NCBI GenBank assembly: GCA_905197485.1
Contig: CAJJYZ010000032.1
Coordinates: 1-29,110 of the forward strand
Direction: 5' to 3'
DNA from: an uncultured Lachnospiraceae bacterium
GTDB taxonomy: Bacteria; Bacillota; Clostridia; Lachnospirales; Lachnospiraceae
Length of the DNA stretch: 29,110 nt
The notes beneath the pieces are model-generated. The model was not told the origin of the DNA and did no database searches. It saw only the letters and a program-made list of their open reading frames with translations. This document shows positions 7,907 through 15,770 of the stretch, in pieces; position 1 is the first letter of the stretch; each line of letters opens with the position of its first letter. The translations under genes and the position numbers were made by a program.

Positions 7907-8542
7907 TTATTCTCCTTTCACATAATCGTCTAATTGTTTTTTAATATGCCCTATCAAATCCACATTGCGGAACACTCTTCGGTGTTCGCCCTGGATAATG
8001 CTGTGCATCTCCTCCACACAGGCAGCCAGATTGTCATTAATCACAAGATAATCATACGCATCCATCCCGTCTGCCTCTTCTGCAGCCCGTCTCATTCTGG
8101 ACTCGATGACCTCCATCGTCTCTGTTCCCCGTCCCACAAGACGATTCTTCAGAGTCTCCACATCCGGAGGCGTCACAAAAAGCAACAACGTCTCAGGGAA
8201 TTTCTCCTTCACCTTCAACGCCCCTTGAATCTCAATCTCAAGGATGACATCCTTACCTTGCTCTAACTGTTCTTCTACATATGCGCGCGGAGTGCCATAA
8301 TAATTATTCACATACTTAGCATACTCTATTAATTCATCCTGTGCAATCATTTTTTCAAATTCTTCTGTAGTTTTGAAAAAATATTCCTTGCCGTCCGTCT
8401 CTCCCTCTCGCGGTTTTCTCGTCGTTGCCGAAATCGAAAGCGCATAATTATCATAGTTTTGAAGAAGTTCCTTCATCAATGTTCCCTTCCCTGCTCCGGA
8501 AAAACCGGACACAACAATCAGTATTCCTTTTCTACTCATCAT
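7907..8542 (-). CDS. gmk: Guanylate kinase
   Basis: Guanylate kinase phosphorylates GMP to GDP with ATP and is essential for GTP and dGTP supply. The protein has 211 residues with the P-loop GFSGAGKGT (about 13-21), the GMP-binding part SATTRKPREGETDGKEY, and the lid/base region EIEIQGALKVKEKFPE, then LLFVTPPDVETLKNRL. It begins with two adjacent ATG codons behind GAGGT; either could be used. It sits 28 nt after yicC. Many Firmicutes have remA (DUF370) between yicC and gmk; it is absent here. Confidence 0.96.
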   Translation of the reverse strand: MMSRKGILIVVSGFSGAGKGTLMKELLQNYDNYALSISATTRKPREGETDGKEYFFKTTEEFEKMIAQDELIEYAKYVNNYYGTPRAYVEEQLEQGKDVILEIEIQGALKVKEKFPETLLLFVTPPDVETLKNRLVGRGTETMEVIESRMRRAAEEADGMDAYDYLVINDNLAACVEEMHSIIQGEHRRVFRNVDLIGHIKKQLDDYVKGE

Positions 8543-8570
8543 TTCTACCTCTTAAAAATCTTTGCAGTAA

Positions 8571-9449
8571 TTATTCAATATTCTGTATCTGTTCTCTTAC
8601 CTTTTCGATGCCCGTCTTCAGGTCAATGGCATAATTCGAAACTTCCAGGTCGTTTGCCTTGGATAAGATAGTGTTGGCTTCCCGATTCATCTCCTGGGCG
8701 ATAAAGTCAAGCTTCCGTCCTACGCCCTCTTTCTCTTCCAGCGTACTCTTCATATGCTTGATGTGGCTCCGCAGCCGAACCGTCTCCTCATCTGTACAAA
8801 TCTTATCCGCAAACAATATCACTTCCGCCGCGATTCTTCCTTCCTCTATCTGTGTATCCGCAAGCAGCTCTTTCACCTTCGTTTCCAGCTTCTCCCGATA
8901 TTCTGCGACAATCTGCGGAGAACGCTCCTCCACCTTGTCTACAAGAACAAGCATCTCGTCCAGTTTCCGGATGATGTCGTTCTTTAACTGTTCCCCTTCC
9001 ACTGTCCTCGTCTCGACAAACTGTGCAAACGCTCCTTCCAGAGCCTTTTTCAAACCGTTCCACAGTTCTTCTTCGTCCATGGACTGTTCTTCCATCGTCA
9101 GAACTTCCGGATAACGGGATAAGGAAGAAACTTTGATATCGTTTTCCAATAAAAACTTCTCTTCCATCTGTTTGAAGTACTTCAAGTATTCTCCCGCCAG
9201 AGCCTCGTTATATTTTAATAATACCTGCTCTTCCGAAAAGTCTTCATATGTAATGAAAATATCCACTTTTCCTCTCTGTGCATACTGTTTCAACAAATTC
9301 CGAATGGATGATTCAAAAAAATTAAGCTTCTTCGGCATCCGGATATTCACATCCAAATACCTGTGATTGACGCCCTTTAACTCAACTGTAAACTTACGCT
9401 CTGCTTCAAAGATTTCGCATCTTCCAAAGCCTGTCATACTTTTAATCAT
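8571..9449 (-). CDS. yicC: YicC/YloC-family endoribonuclease
   Basis: A 292-residue YicC family protein with the invariant start MIKSMTGFGR and a conserved C-terminal end (FIAQEMNREANTILSK, then DLKTGIEKVREQIQNIE). YicC proteins are cytoplasmic endoribonucleases involved in RNA turnover; in E. coli the protein was linked to decay of the small RNA RyhB. Coiled-coil-like stretches rich in Glu and Lys fill the middle (about 90-230). This is the first gene of the operon: GAGGG precedes the ATG, and a near-consensus promoter lies about 95 nt upstream. Confidence 0.93.
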   Translation of the reverse strand: MIKSMTGFGRCEIFEAERKFTVELKGVNHRYLDVNIRMPKKLNFFESSIRNLLKQYAQRGKVDIFITYEDFSEEQVLLKYNEALAGEYLKYFKQMEEKFLLENDIKVSSLSRYPEVLTMEEQSMDEEELWNGLKKALEGAFAQFVETRTVEGEQLKNDIIRKLDEMLVLVDKVEERSPQIVAEYREKLETKVKELLADTQIEEGRIAAEVILFADKICTDEETVRLRSHIKHMKSTLEEKEGVGRKLDFIAQEMNREANTILSKANDLEVSNYAIDLKTGIEKVREQIQNIE

Positions 9450-9541
9450 GTCCGTTCCCTCTTATTTATCATTTTTACAGAATGCCAGAATCAACATAAA
9501 CTATGCTATGTGCATCTCCCGGCATCTTTACAGTAATTTTT

Positions 9542-9570
9542 ATTATAATCTATTTGTGAAATAAGGTCAA
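9542..9570 (-). promoter_or_regulatory. Promoter of the yicC-gmk-rpoZ-rimO-pgsA-cinA operon
   Basis: On the minus strand TTGACC (9565-9570) and TATAAT (9542-9547) are spaced by exactly 17 bp, a near-perfect sigma-A promoter. All six downstream genes are tightly spaced or overlapping, and no terminator with a T run was seen between them. Confidence 0.8.
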
Positions 9571-9601
9571 ATCTTTTACACATCTTCTTTTTCTCTTTGC
9601 G

Positions 9602-9630
9602 TTTACTCGTGGTAACATTCATGGTATACT
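9602..9630 (+). promoter_or_regulatory. Promoter of rqcH
   Basis: TTTACT (9602-9607) and TATACT (9625-9630) are spaced by 17 bp, about 35 nt before the ATG at 9665. It is divergent from and separate from the yicC promoter. Confidence 0.55.
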
Positions 9631-9664
9631 GGTAAAGATTTTATGATAGAAAGAAGGGACCTTT

Positions 9665-11398
9665 ATGGCTTTCGATGGAATTACAATTGCAAATCTCGTT
9701 CATGAACTGAACGACACAATATTAGATGGACGCATTAACAAGATTGCACAGCCGGAGGCGGATGAGCTTCTTCTGACAATCAAGCTTCCGAGAGGACAAA
9801 AGAGACTTTACATTTCCGCAAGCGCTTCTTTGCCTCTGATTTATCTGACAGAGACAAACAAGCCGAGCCCGATGACGGCTCCGAACTTCTGTATGCTTTT
9901 AAGAAAGCACATCAACAACGGAAGAATTACGAAGATTTACCAGCCGAAACTGGAGCGTATCATCTGCTTTGAAATCGAACACCTGGATGAATTAGGCGAT
10001 TTATGCAGGAAAAAGCTGATAGTTGAGATTATGGGAAAACATAGCAATATCATCTTCTGCACCGAAGAAAACCGAATCATTGACAGTATCAAGCATGTCT
10101 CCTCCCAGATGAGTTCTGTCCGCGAAGTCCTTCCTGGAAGAGACTATTTCATTCCGGACACGATGGAAAAGCTGGACCCTCTTACGGTGTCAGAAACAGA
10201 ATTTTCCCACGCTTTACAGGAGAAACCGATGCCGTTATCTAAGGCGCTCTATACGACCTTTACCGGAGTCAGCCCTGTCGTGGCAGAGGAGATTTGTCAT
10301 GTGTCCGGAATCGCATCCGAAATCACCCCGCGGGATTTATCCGATGATTTCATGCACCACCTGTACAATCAGTTTTCGTTATATTTTGAATCTGTGAAAA
10401 GCGGAACATTTACGCCTGCCATTTATTATCATGGCGCAGAACCGAAGGAATTCTCCGCTCTTCCACTCTCTCATTTTTCCATGTATACGGAGAAGCCTTT
10501 CTCCTCCATCTCAAGGCTTTTGGAGACTTATTATGCGGAGAAGAATAATCTCACACGTATCCGCCAGAAATCCGTAGACTTACGCCGCGTCGTACAGACG
10601 TCTCTCGAGAGAAACCGCAAAAAATATGACCTTCAGTTCAAGCAGCTTCGCGATACCGAGAATCGTGAAAAATACAAAGTATACGGCGAACTCATTCACA
10701 CATACGGCTATAACCTGGAAGAAGGCGCCAAAACACTAGAAGCTCTCAACTACTATACGAATGAAATGATTACGATTCCGCTTGACCCACAGAAAACAGC
10801 GATGGAAAATGCGAAGAAATATTTCGATAAATACAATAAACAGAAACGTACTTTCGAAGCATTAAGCGAACTGATTCAGGAAACAAAAGACGAAATCACC
10901 TATCTGGAATCGGTCAGCAACGCCTTAGATATCGCGTTGAGTGAAGATGATTTGATTCAGATTAAGGAAGAGCTCACACAGGCCGGATTCATCCGCAGAA
11001 AGTATACGAAAAAGAAAGAAAAAATCGTAAGCAAACCATTTCATTATATCTCCAGCGACGGCTACCACATGTACGTTGGGAAGAATAACCTTCAAAACGA
11101 AGAGCTGACCTTTCATTTTGCAGTCGGAAACGACTGGTGGTTCCACGCAAAAGGAGTCCCTGGCTCCCATGTCATCGTAAAAACAAACGGCGACGAACTT
11201 CCGGACCGGACGTTTGAGGAAGCCGGACGACTTGCCGCCTACTATTCCAAGAACCGGGGCGCCGAAAAAGTGGAAATCGATTATGTGGAAAAGAAACATG
11301 TGAAGAAACCAAACGGAAGTAAGCCGGGATTCGTCGTCTACTATACGAATTATTCGCTTATGATTGATTCCGACATCAGCGGATTAGAACAGGTGTAA
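9665..11398 (+). CDS. rqcH: Ribosome-associated quality control protein RqcH (NFACT family, formerly FbpA)
   Basis: RqcH binds obstructed large ribosomal subunits and recruits alanyl-tRNA to add alanine tails that mark stalled nascent chains for degradation. It is the bacterial homologue of Rqc2/NEMF. The 577-residue protein has an NFACT-N domain (MAFDGITIANLVHEL, then DGRINKIAQPEADELLL), a HhH-like middle, a long coiled coil (about 285-440), and a C-terminal NFACT-R domain (DGYHMYVGKNNLQNEEL, then WWFHAKGVPGSHVI). Older annotations call it fibronectin-binding protein. AAGGGA precedes the ATG. A bidirectional terminator follows. Confidence 0.93.
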   Translation: MAFDGITIANLVHELNDTILDGRINKIAQPEADELLLTIKLPRGQKRLYISASASLPLIYLTETNKPSPMTAPNFCMLLRKHINNGRITKIYQPKLERIICFEIEHLDELGDLCRKKLIVEIMGKHSNIIFCTEENRIIDSIKHVSSQMSSVREVLPGRDYFIPDTMEKLDPLTVSETEFSHALQEKPMPLSKALYTTFTGVSPVVAEEICHVSGIASEITPRDLSDDFMHHLYNQFSLYFESVKSGTFTPAIYYHGAEPKEFSALPLSHFSMYTEKPFSSISRLLETYYAEKNNLTRIRQKSVDLRRVVQTSLERNRKKYDLQFKQLRDTENREKYKVYGELIHTYGYNLEEGAKTLEALNYYTNEMITIPLDPQKTAMENAKKYFDKYNKQKRTFEALSELIQETKDEITYLESVSNALDIALSEDDLIQIKEELTQAGFIRRKYTKKKEKIVSKPFHYISSDGYHMYVGKNNLQNEELTFHFAVGNDWWFHAKGVPGSHVIVKTNGDELPDRTFEEAGRLAAYYSKNRGAEKVEIDYVEKKHVKKPNGSKPGFVVYYTNYSLMIDSDISGLEQV

Positions 11399-11418
11399 CG
11401 CCCGAATCGATGATTATC

Positions 11419-11464
11419 AAAAAACCATGTATTGGAAGGAACTCCTTCTTCTACATGGTTTTTC
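11419..11464. terminator. Bidirectional terminator between rqcH and pyrI
   Basis: AAAAACCATGTA pairs with TACATGGTTTTT around an inner GAAGGA/TCCTTC stem. T runs follow the stem on both strands, so it can end both convergent genes. Confidence 0.85.
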
Positions 11465-11482
11465 TTACTATGACAAGAATCT

Positions 11483-11920
11483 CTATTTCTTCTTATATCT
11501 CTGCTCGCAATACTTACATCTGTATTCTTCTTTTTCCGGGTCTGTAAGCACGAACACCTGGTCAAGTCCCTGCTCCACAGAAGTGATACATCTCGGGTTT
11601 TTGCAGCGGATAACATTGACAATCTGTTTCGGAAGCGCAAGCTCCATCTTCGATGTAATCTTATTCTGCTGAATAATATTGACTGTAATATTGTGGTCGA
11701 TGAATCCAAGAATATCCAAATCAATCACGTCAATCGGACATTCGATTTTCATAATATCCTTTTTCCCCATTTTGTTGCTTTTCGCATTTTTAATAATCGC
11801 AACTGTGCAATCTAACTTGTCTAATTTGAGGTATTTATAAATATCCATACTCTTTCCTGCCTGAATATGGTCGAGAACGAATCCTTCTTCGATACTGCTA
11901 ACATTTAATGTACTGCTCAT
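11483..11920 (-). CDS. pyrI: Aspartate carbamoyltransferase regulatory subunit
   Basis: PyrI forms the regulatory dimers of class B aspartate carbamoyltransferase and binds CTP, UTP and ATP for allosteric control of pyrimidine synthesis. The 145-residue protein has an N-terminal allosteric domain (GFVLDHIQAGKSMDIYKYL) and a C-terminal zinc domain with four Cys at 106, 111, 135 and 138 (CKNPRC, then CKYC). AAGGAG lies 8 nt before the ATG. It follows pyrB by about 30 nt in the usual order. Confidence 0.95.
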   Translation of the reverse strand: MSSTLNVSSIEEGFVLDHIQAGKSMDIYKYLKLDKLDCTVAIIKNAKSNKMGKKDIMKIECPIDVIDLDILGFIDHNITVNIIQQNKITSKMELALPKQIVNVIRCKNPRCITSVEQGLDQVFVLTDPEKEEYRCKYCEQRYKKK

Positions 11921-11951
11921 GCTATGTACTCCTTTCCTTGTCTATTTCATT

Positions 11952-12872
11952 CTAAGATACATGGATGTCTAAAAGTGTCAAAATCAATGCCATACGTACA
12001 TACACGCCGTATTGCGCCTGTTTGAAGTAAAGTGCACGCGGGTCATCATCTACTTCCACTGCGATTTCATTGACTCTCGGAAGCGGATGAAGCACAATCA
12101 TGTCTTCCTTAGCGAGCGCCATCTTTGCCGCATCCAGGATATAGAAATCTTTCATACGGACATAGTCTTCCTCATTGAAGAAACGTTCCTTCTGAACTCG
12201 TGTCATATAGAGCATATCAAGGTCTCCGATTGCAGATTCCAGATTCTCCACTTCTTCATATGGAATATTGTGTTTGTCAAGAACATCTTTCCGAATGTAA
12301 CCTGGAAGTCGCAATTCTTCCGGTGAAATCAAAACAAATTTGATATTATCGTATCTTACAAGGGCATGAATGAGAGAATGAACGGTACGTCCGAATTTCA
12401 AATCGCCGCAAAGCCCGATTGTCATATTGTTCAAACGTCCTTTTTCCGAACGAATCGTAAGCAAATCTGTCAAAGTCTGTGTCGGATGCTGATGTCCGCC
12501 GTCTCCTGCATTGATAACCGGAATGCCGGAATGTTGTGCCGCAACGAGAGCCGCTCCTTCCTTCGGATGCCGCATTGCCGCAATGTCTGCATAGCAGGAA
12601 GCCATACGAATCGTGTCTGCCACGCTTTCCCCTTTTGCCGCGGAGCTTGAATTAGCAGATGAGAAGCCGAGAACGCTTCCGCCAAGATTCAACATGGCAG
12701 CTTCATGGCTCAATCTCGTTCTCGTACTTGGTTCATAGAACATGGTGATTAATTTTTTCCCCTCACAGGCATGCGCGTATTTCTCCGGATGAGCCTCGAT
12801 ATCATTCGCAAGGTCCAGAAGTTTGTCTGTCTCCTCTACGGAAAAGTCAAGTGGGTTCAGTAAATGTCTCAT
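11952..12872 (-). CDS. pyrB: Aspartate carbamoyltransferase catalytic subunit
   Basis: PyrB condenses carbamoyl phosphate with aspartate, the first committed step of pyrimidine synthesis. The protein has 306 residues, near the usual 305-311. Visible motifs are the carbamoyl-phosphate site YEPSTRTR (46-53), GDGGHQHPTQTLTDL, and VLHPLPR with the aspartate loop near the C-terminus. AGGAGG 6 nt upstream fixes the ATG at 12872; the open frame continues 14 codons further up without such a signal. The pyrB-pyrI pair is preceded by an unusually long leader. Confidence 0.96.
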   Translation of the reverse strand: MRHLLNPLDFSVEETDKLLDLANDIEAHPEKYAHACEGKKLITMFYEPSTRTRLSHEAAMLNLGGSVLGFSSANSSSAAKGESVADTIRMASCYADIAAMRHPKEGAALVAAQHSGIPVINAGDGGHQHPTQTLTDLLTIRSEKGRLNNMTIGLCGDLKFGRTVHSLIHALVRYDNIKFVLISPEELRLPGYIRKDVLDKHNIPYEEVENLESAIGDLDMLYMTRVQKERFFNEEDYVRMKDFYILDAAKMALAKEDMIVLHPLPRVNEIAVEVDDDPRALYFKQAQYGVYVRMALILTLLDIHVS

Positions 12873-13173
12873 AGTAATCCTCCTATCTGTATCTATAAAA
12901 TTTGTCTTTCGCATTCTATATAAAGCCGTAATTCTTCCTTACCATTGCACATTCAGAAACACTGGCAGCTGATTCAGAACTATTAATACTATATGAATGG
13001 GTAAGTTTTATCACGAATTTATTTAGAAAAGAAATGTGTTTAATTATGATATAATATCTGTCAAATGAAAAATCAGAAGCAAAAAATGAAAGAAAAAAAC
13101 GATGAATCAACTTATAGTTTTCAAACTTCAGACGTTTCTTCTTCTCCATAATTATCCCTCCGATTTACACATT
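12873..13173 (-). promoter_or_regulatory. Long 5' leader of pyrBI, possible regulatory leader
   Basis: The promoter at 13180-13208 predicts a transcript that starts near 13173, about 300 nt before pyrB. The leader carries its own strong ribosome-binding site and a 77-codon ORF. It is very U-rich between about 13065 and 13120 (runs of 5 to 7 U). E. coli pyrBI uses a U-rich leader ORF for UTP-sensitive attenuation, and this layout resembles it. I could not find a terminator hairpin with a U run, nor a PyrR-binding consensus, so the mechanism is open. Confidence 0.4.
12916..13149 (-). CDS. Possible leader peptide upstream of pyrB
   Basis: A 77-codon frame with a convincing start (GGAGGG, 6 nt, ATG) that ends 43 nt before the pyrB ATG. 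The product is rich in Phe, Ile, Ser and Lys (for example HRFFLSFFASDFSF) and matches no family I recognise. The Phe runs come from U-rich DNA. It is more likely a translated regulatory leader than a functional protein; it may also be fortuitous. Confidence 0.3.
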   Translation of the reverse strand: MEKKKRLKFENYKLIHRFFLSFFASDFSFDRYYIIIKHISFLNKFVIKLTHSYSINSSESAASVSECAMVRKNYGFI

Positions 13174-13179
13174 TTTACT

Positions 13180-13208
13180 ATCATATAATAAAATAACACT
13201 TTTTTCAA
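13180..13208 (-). promoter_or_regulatory. Promoter of the pyrBI leader transcript
   Basis: On the minus strand TTGAAA (13203-13208) and TATGAT (13180-13185) are separated by exactly 17 bp. It sits just after the stop of the upstream CmpB-like gene and about 30 nt before the leader ORF start. Confidence 0.65.
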
Positions 13209-13220
13209 CCTCTTTTCCGA

Positions 13221-13604
13221 TTATTTTGTGTTTAAAATTTTTTCATATAAAAGTCCCGCCCCAAACCAAAGCGGCGCATAGTCCAATCTTATAAGACCTT
13301 TGATATTGAATTTTGCCCGGCTGTAATCCCATGGACAGAGATTATATTTTCTCAGCCAGGAGCCGGTCAGAAACTCTCCGGCAAAGATACAGCATGCATA
13401 CACCGAACCGCGAATCCATATCTTCTGATTTTTTAACAGTCTGCTGACCGGACCGAACACACTTGCCAGCCCATAGATTGGGAACATCCAGATAGACGTC
13501 TGTCCCATAAGTTTAAAGTTTTTCAAACGAAAAGAATGGAGAGCCGTAAATATAATTTCCATACACCACCCTATCGTTCCGCATAAGATAAATTTGTTCT
13601 TCAT
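13221..13604 (-). CDS. CmpB-like putative ABC transporter permease (small membrane protein)
   Basis: This 127-residue membrane protein matches the short form of the ABC_trans_CmpB family (COG4905): GTIGWCMEIIFTAL near the N-terminus, a middle segment with WMFPIYGLAS, GEFLTGSWL, and the typical C-terminal end GLIRLDYAPLWF. About four membrane segments are visible. The family name suggests a transporter permease, but its function is not established, and no ATPase gene is adjacent. I use the ATG at 13604; a TTG two codons upstream is an alternative. Neither has a strong ribosome-binding site. A perfect hairpin (CTACG, AAAA, CGTAG, 13617-13630) sits just upstream. It is divergent from pheA. Confidence 0.7.
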   Translation of the reverse strand: MKNKFILCGTIGWCMEIIFTALHSFRLKNFKLMGQTSIWMFPIYGLASVFGPVSRLLKNQKIWIRGSVYACCIFAGEFLTGSWLRKYNLCPWDYSRAKFNIKGLIRLDYAPLWFGAGLLYEKILNTK

Positions 13605-13627
13605 ACGCAAAGTATTCTACGAAAACG

Positions 13628-13656
13628 TAGATTTTATACCGAAAGTATATTATAAT
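13628..13656 (+). promoter_or_regulatory. Candidate promoter of pheA
   Basis: TATAAT at 13651-13656 lies 43 nt before the pheA ATG. The -35 hexamer at 17 bp spacing (13628-13633, TAGATT) is weak and overlaps the small CTACG/CGTAG hairpin. Confidence 0.4.
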
Positions 13657-13699
13657 AGGACAAAAAAGATTTTATAAGGAATTGGAAAGGGGTGCTTTT

Positions 13700-14827
13700 A
13701 TGTCTCTTGAAAACATCAGAGAAAAGCTGGATATCATTGACGACCAGATTGTGGCATTATATGAAGAAAGAATGAAACTCTGCGAAGAGGTTGGTTTAGA
13801 TAAAGTAAAAACAGGGAAAAAAGTATATGACAAGACAAGAGAGAACGAAAAACTTGCCGTACTGACCGAAAAGGCTTCGAACCGGTTCAATCAGAAAGGA
13901 ATCCGGGAATTATTTGAACAGATTATGTCCATGAGCCGGAAGCTTCAATATCAGATTCTGGGAGAACATGGCGTATTGGGAAAAACGTCTTTTATCGAGT
14001 TGGACTCTATCCGAAGCGAGCATTCCCGTCTTGTCTTCCAGGGAGTGGAGGGCGCCTACAGTCAGGCGGCTCTTCATCAGTATTTTGGTGACAATCAAAA
14101 CGTCTTCCATGTAGACACCTTCCGGGATGCGATGGAAGCTATCGAAGAAGGCTCTGCTGATTTTGCGGTGCTTCCGATTGAGAACTCTTCAGCCGGAGCA
14201 GTCAGCCAGGTATATGACTTACTTGTAGAATTTGAAAATTATATTATCGGCGAGGTCGTCATCCCGATTCGCCATACGCTCGCCGGAATACCGGGAACGA
14301 AACTCTCTGAGATTGAACGTGTCTATTCCCACCCACAAGGATTACTGCAAAGCGCAAGATTCCTGGATGAGCATAGAAACTGGCAGCAGCTCAGTGTTGC
14401 GAACACCGCAGTTGCCGCCAAAAAAGTATTAGAAGACCAGACGCACAGCGAAGCCGCTATCTGCAGCGAATACGCGGCATCTCTTTATGGATTGGAGCTT
14501 CTGGAAACAGAAATCAATGACAGCGAACACAACTCCACCCGGTTCATCGTTGTAACGAACCAGAAAGTATTTCTGAAAGGCGCAGAGAAAATCAGCATTT
14601 GCTTTGAAGTTGCCCATGAGAGCGGTTCTCTCTACCATCTCCTGTCGCACTTCATCTACAACGACTTGAATATGACGAAAATCGAATCCCGTCCTATCGA
14701 AAACCGCCCTTGGGAGTACCGCTTTTTTGTTGATTTCGAAGGGAATCTTGCAGACGGGGCTGTCAAAAACGCTATCCGCGGTCTGCGGGAAGAAGCAAGG
14801 AATCTGAAAATACTTGGGAATTATTAA
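13700..14827 (+). CDS. pheA: Bifunctional chorismate mutase / prephenate dehydratase
   Basis: PheA turns chorismate into prephenate and then phenylpyruvate for phenylalanine synthesis. The 375-residue protein has an AroQ chorismate mutase helix bundle (1-85; LDIIDDQIVALYEERM), a prephenate dehydratase domain (about 110-285; FQGVEGAYSQAA, LPIENSSAGAV, SHPQGLLQ, and HNSTRF with the catalytic Thr), and a C-terminal ACT domain (about 295-375; GSLYHLL, then KIESRPIENRPWEY), the phenylalanine-sensing part. AAAGGGG 7 nt upstream fixes the ATG at 13700; an in-frame TTG at 13682 lacks support. It is a lone gene here, ended by a bidirectional terminator. Confidence 0.95.
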   Translation: MSLENIREKLDIIDDQIVALYEERMKLCEEVGLDKVKTGKKVYDKTRENEKLAVLTEKASNRFNQKGIRELFEQIMSMSRKLQYQILGEHGVLGKTSFIELDSIRSEHSRLVFQGVEGAYSQAALHQYFGDNQNVFHVDTFRDAMEAIEEGSADFAVLPIENSSAGAVSQVYDLLVEFENYIIGEVVIPIRHTLAGIPGTKLSEIERVYSHPQGLLQSARFLDEHRNWQQLSVANTAVAAKKVLEDQTHSEAAICSEYAASLYGLELLETEINDSEHNSTRFIVVTNQKVFLKGAEKISICFEVAHESGSLYHLLSHFIYNDLNMTKIESRPIENRPWEYRFFVDFEGNLADGAVKNAIRGLREEARNLKILGNY

Positions 14828-14828
14828 C

Positions 14829-14894
14829 AAAAAAATCATGTATCCGAAAACACTTGAACGTTCACATCATTTGTTCTCAGATACATGATTTTTT
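14829..14894. terminator. Bidirectional terminator between pheA and rnpB
   Basis: A 15-bp arm, AAAAAATCATGTATC, pairs with GATACATGATTTTTT around a 35-nt loop. T runs follow on both strands, so it serves pheA on the plus strand and rnpB on the minus strand. Confidence 0.85.
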
Positions 14895-14915
14895 CTTCTA
14901 GATACATAATTTGAA

Positions 14916-15266
14916 TATAAGCAAGACGATAAGCCGGGTTATGTCGTTGGACGGTCATCTATCTAGACCTGCCGTTGCCGACAGGTTCAAGCAACCTACC
15001 TAAAACGTGACGGGCCGCCACATCGTTTTCATTCGGTTTTGCTTCGGATGGGGTTTACATATGCCCCTGCTGTTACCAGCAGGGCGGTAGTCTCTTACAC
15101 TGCCTTTCCACCCTTGCCACGCATAATGCGGGCGGTTTATCTCTGTTGCACTATCCTTGGAGTCGCCTCCACCGGACGTTATCCGGCATCCTGCCCTATG
15201 AAGCCCGGACTTTCCTCACCTGCGGCCTTTCGGCGCTTGCAGCTGCGACCGTCTGTCTTACTTATA
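14916..15266 (-). ncRNA. rnpB: RNase P RNA (M1 RNA, bacterial type A-like)
   Basis: This is the catalytic RNA of ribonuclease P, which trims tRNA 5' ends. On the minus strand the conserved 5' core GAGGAAAGTCCGGGC (around 15203-15217), the ATAGTGCAACAGAGA and GGCAAGGGTGGAAAGG blocks, and the 3' core GACATAACCCGGCTTAT (14929-14945) all appear in order. The ends pair as helix P1: the minus-strand reading of 15255-15266 is complementary to that of 14916-14927, with one G-T pair. The length is about 350 nt, as usual. The class call is tentative. A consensus promoter ends a few nt upstream and a terminator lies just downstream. Confidence 0.95.
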
Positions 15267-15278
15267 CATCAGTTATCT

Positions 15279-15307
15279 ATTTTAGCACGATTCTACAACA
15301 TCGTCAA
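15279..15307 (-). promoter_or_regulatory. Promoter of rnpB
   Basis: On the minus strand TTGACG (15302-15307) and TAAAAT (15279-15284) are separated by 17 bp, placing the start within a few nt of the mature RNA end. The element overlaps the last codons and the stop of rnhA. Confidence 0.8.
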
Positions 15308-15761
15308 TGAGATTTTTTCCATCTGCCGCCGTTGTGGCTAACGTATCGCATCGTTCATTCTGTAGATGCCCGTCGTGGCCTTTCACCCAGATAAACGTGA
15401 CTTGGTGCTGTTCCTTCGCTTTCAAAAGACGTTTCCACAGGTCTACGTTTTTCACCGGTTCGTTTTTGCCACGTTTCCAGCCCTTTTTCAGCCATCCGTC
15501 AATCCACTTCTGATTGAATGCGTCTACCACATATTTGGAATCCGAATAAAGCTCCACCTGACATGGACGGTTCAATGCCTCCAATCCGGCAATCACCGCC
15601 ATCAGCTCCATTCGGTTATTCGTTGTCTTCTTATATCCCTGAGAGATTTCTTTTACGTGTAACTCTCCCTTGGAATCCACATACTCCAGCACAGTCCCGA
15701 AGCCTCCCGGTCCGTCCGGGTTTCCTCTTGCCGCGCCGTCTGTATAAATCTTTACGTTCAT
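15282..15761 (-). CDS. rnhA: Ribonuclease HI
   Basis: RNase HI cuts the RNA strand of RNA-DNA hybrids, removing R-loops and primers. The 159-residue protein has a complete active site: Asp8 (YTDGAARGNPDG), Glu52 (NNRMEL), Asp74 (YSDSKYV), His129 (VKGHDGH) and Asp139 (NERCDTLA). The basic handle region (WLKKGWKRGKNEPVKN) is present, as in E. coli RNase HI. It starts 9 nt after the MutS-like gene and is the last protein gene of that transcript, with the rnpB promoter inside its 3' end. Confidence 0.95.
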   Translation of the reverse strand: MNVKIYTDGAARGNPDGPGGFGTVLEYVDSKGELHVKEISQGYKKTTNNRMELMAVIAGLEALNRPCQVELYSDSKYVVDAFNQKWIDGWLKKGWKRGKNEPVKNVDLWKRLLKAKEQHQVTFIWVKGHDGHLQNERCDTLATTAADGKNLIDDVVESC

Positions 15762-15770
15762 TTTCTCACC

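Noticed and set aside
8543..8570. A possible remA (DUF370) gene between yicC and gmk
   Set aside because: The gap is only 28 nt and holds just the gmk ribosome-binding site.
12873..13173. Classic attenuator or PyrR-binding site in the pyrBI leader
   Set aside because: I looked for a GC-rich hairpin followed by a U run and for the PyrR loop consensus and found neither; only the U-rich leader layout is kept as a finding.
15039..15341. Plus-strand open frame of 100 codons across the rnpB region
   Set aside because: The stretch is the complement of the highly conserved RNase P RNA core; the frame has no ribosome-binding site and no protein similarity.
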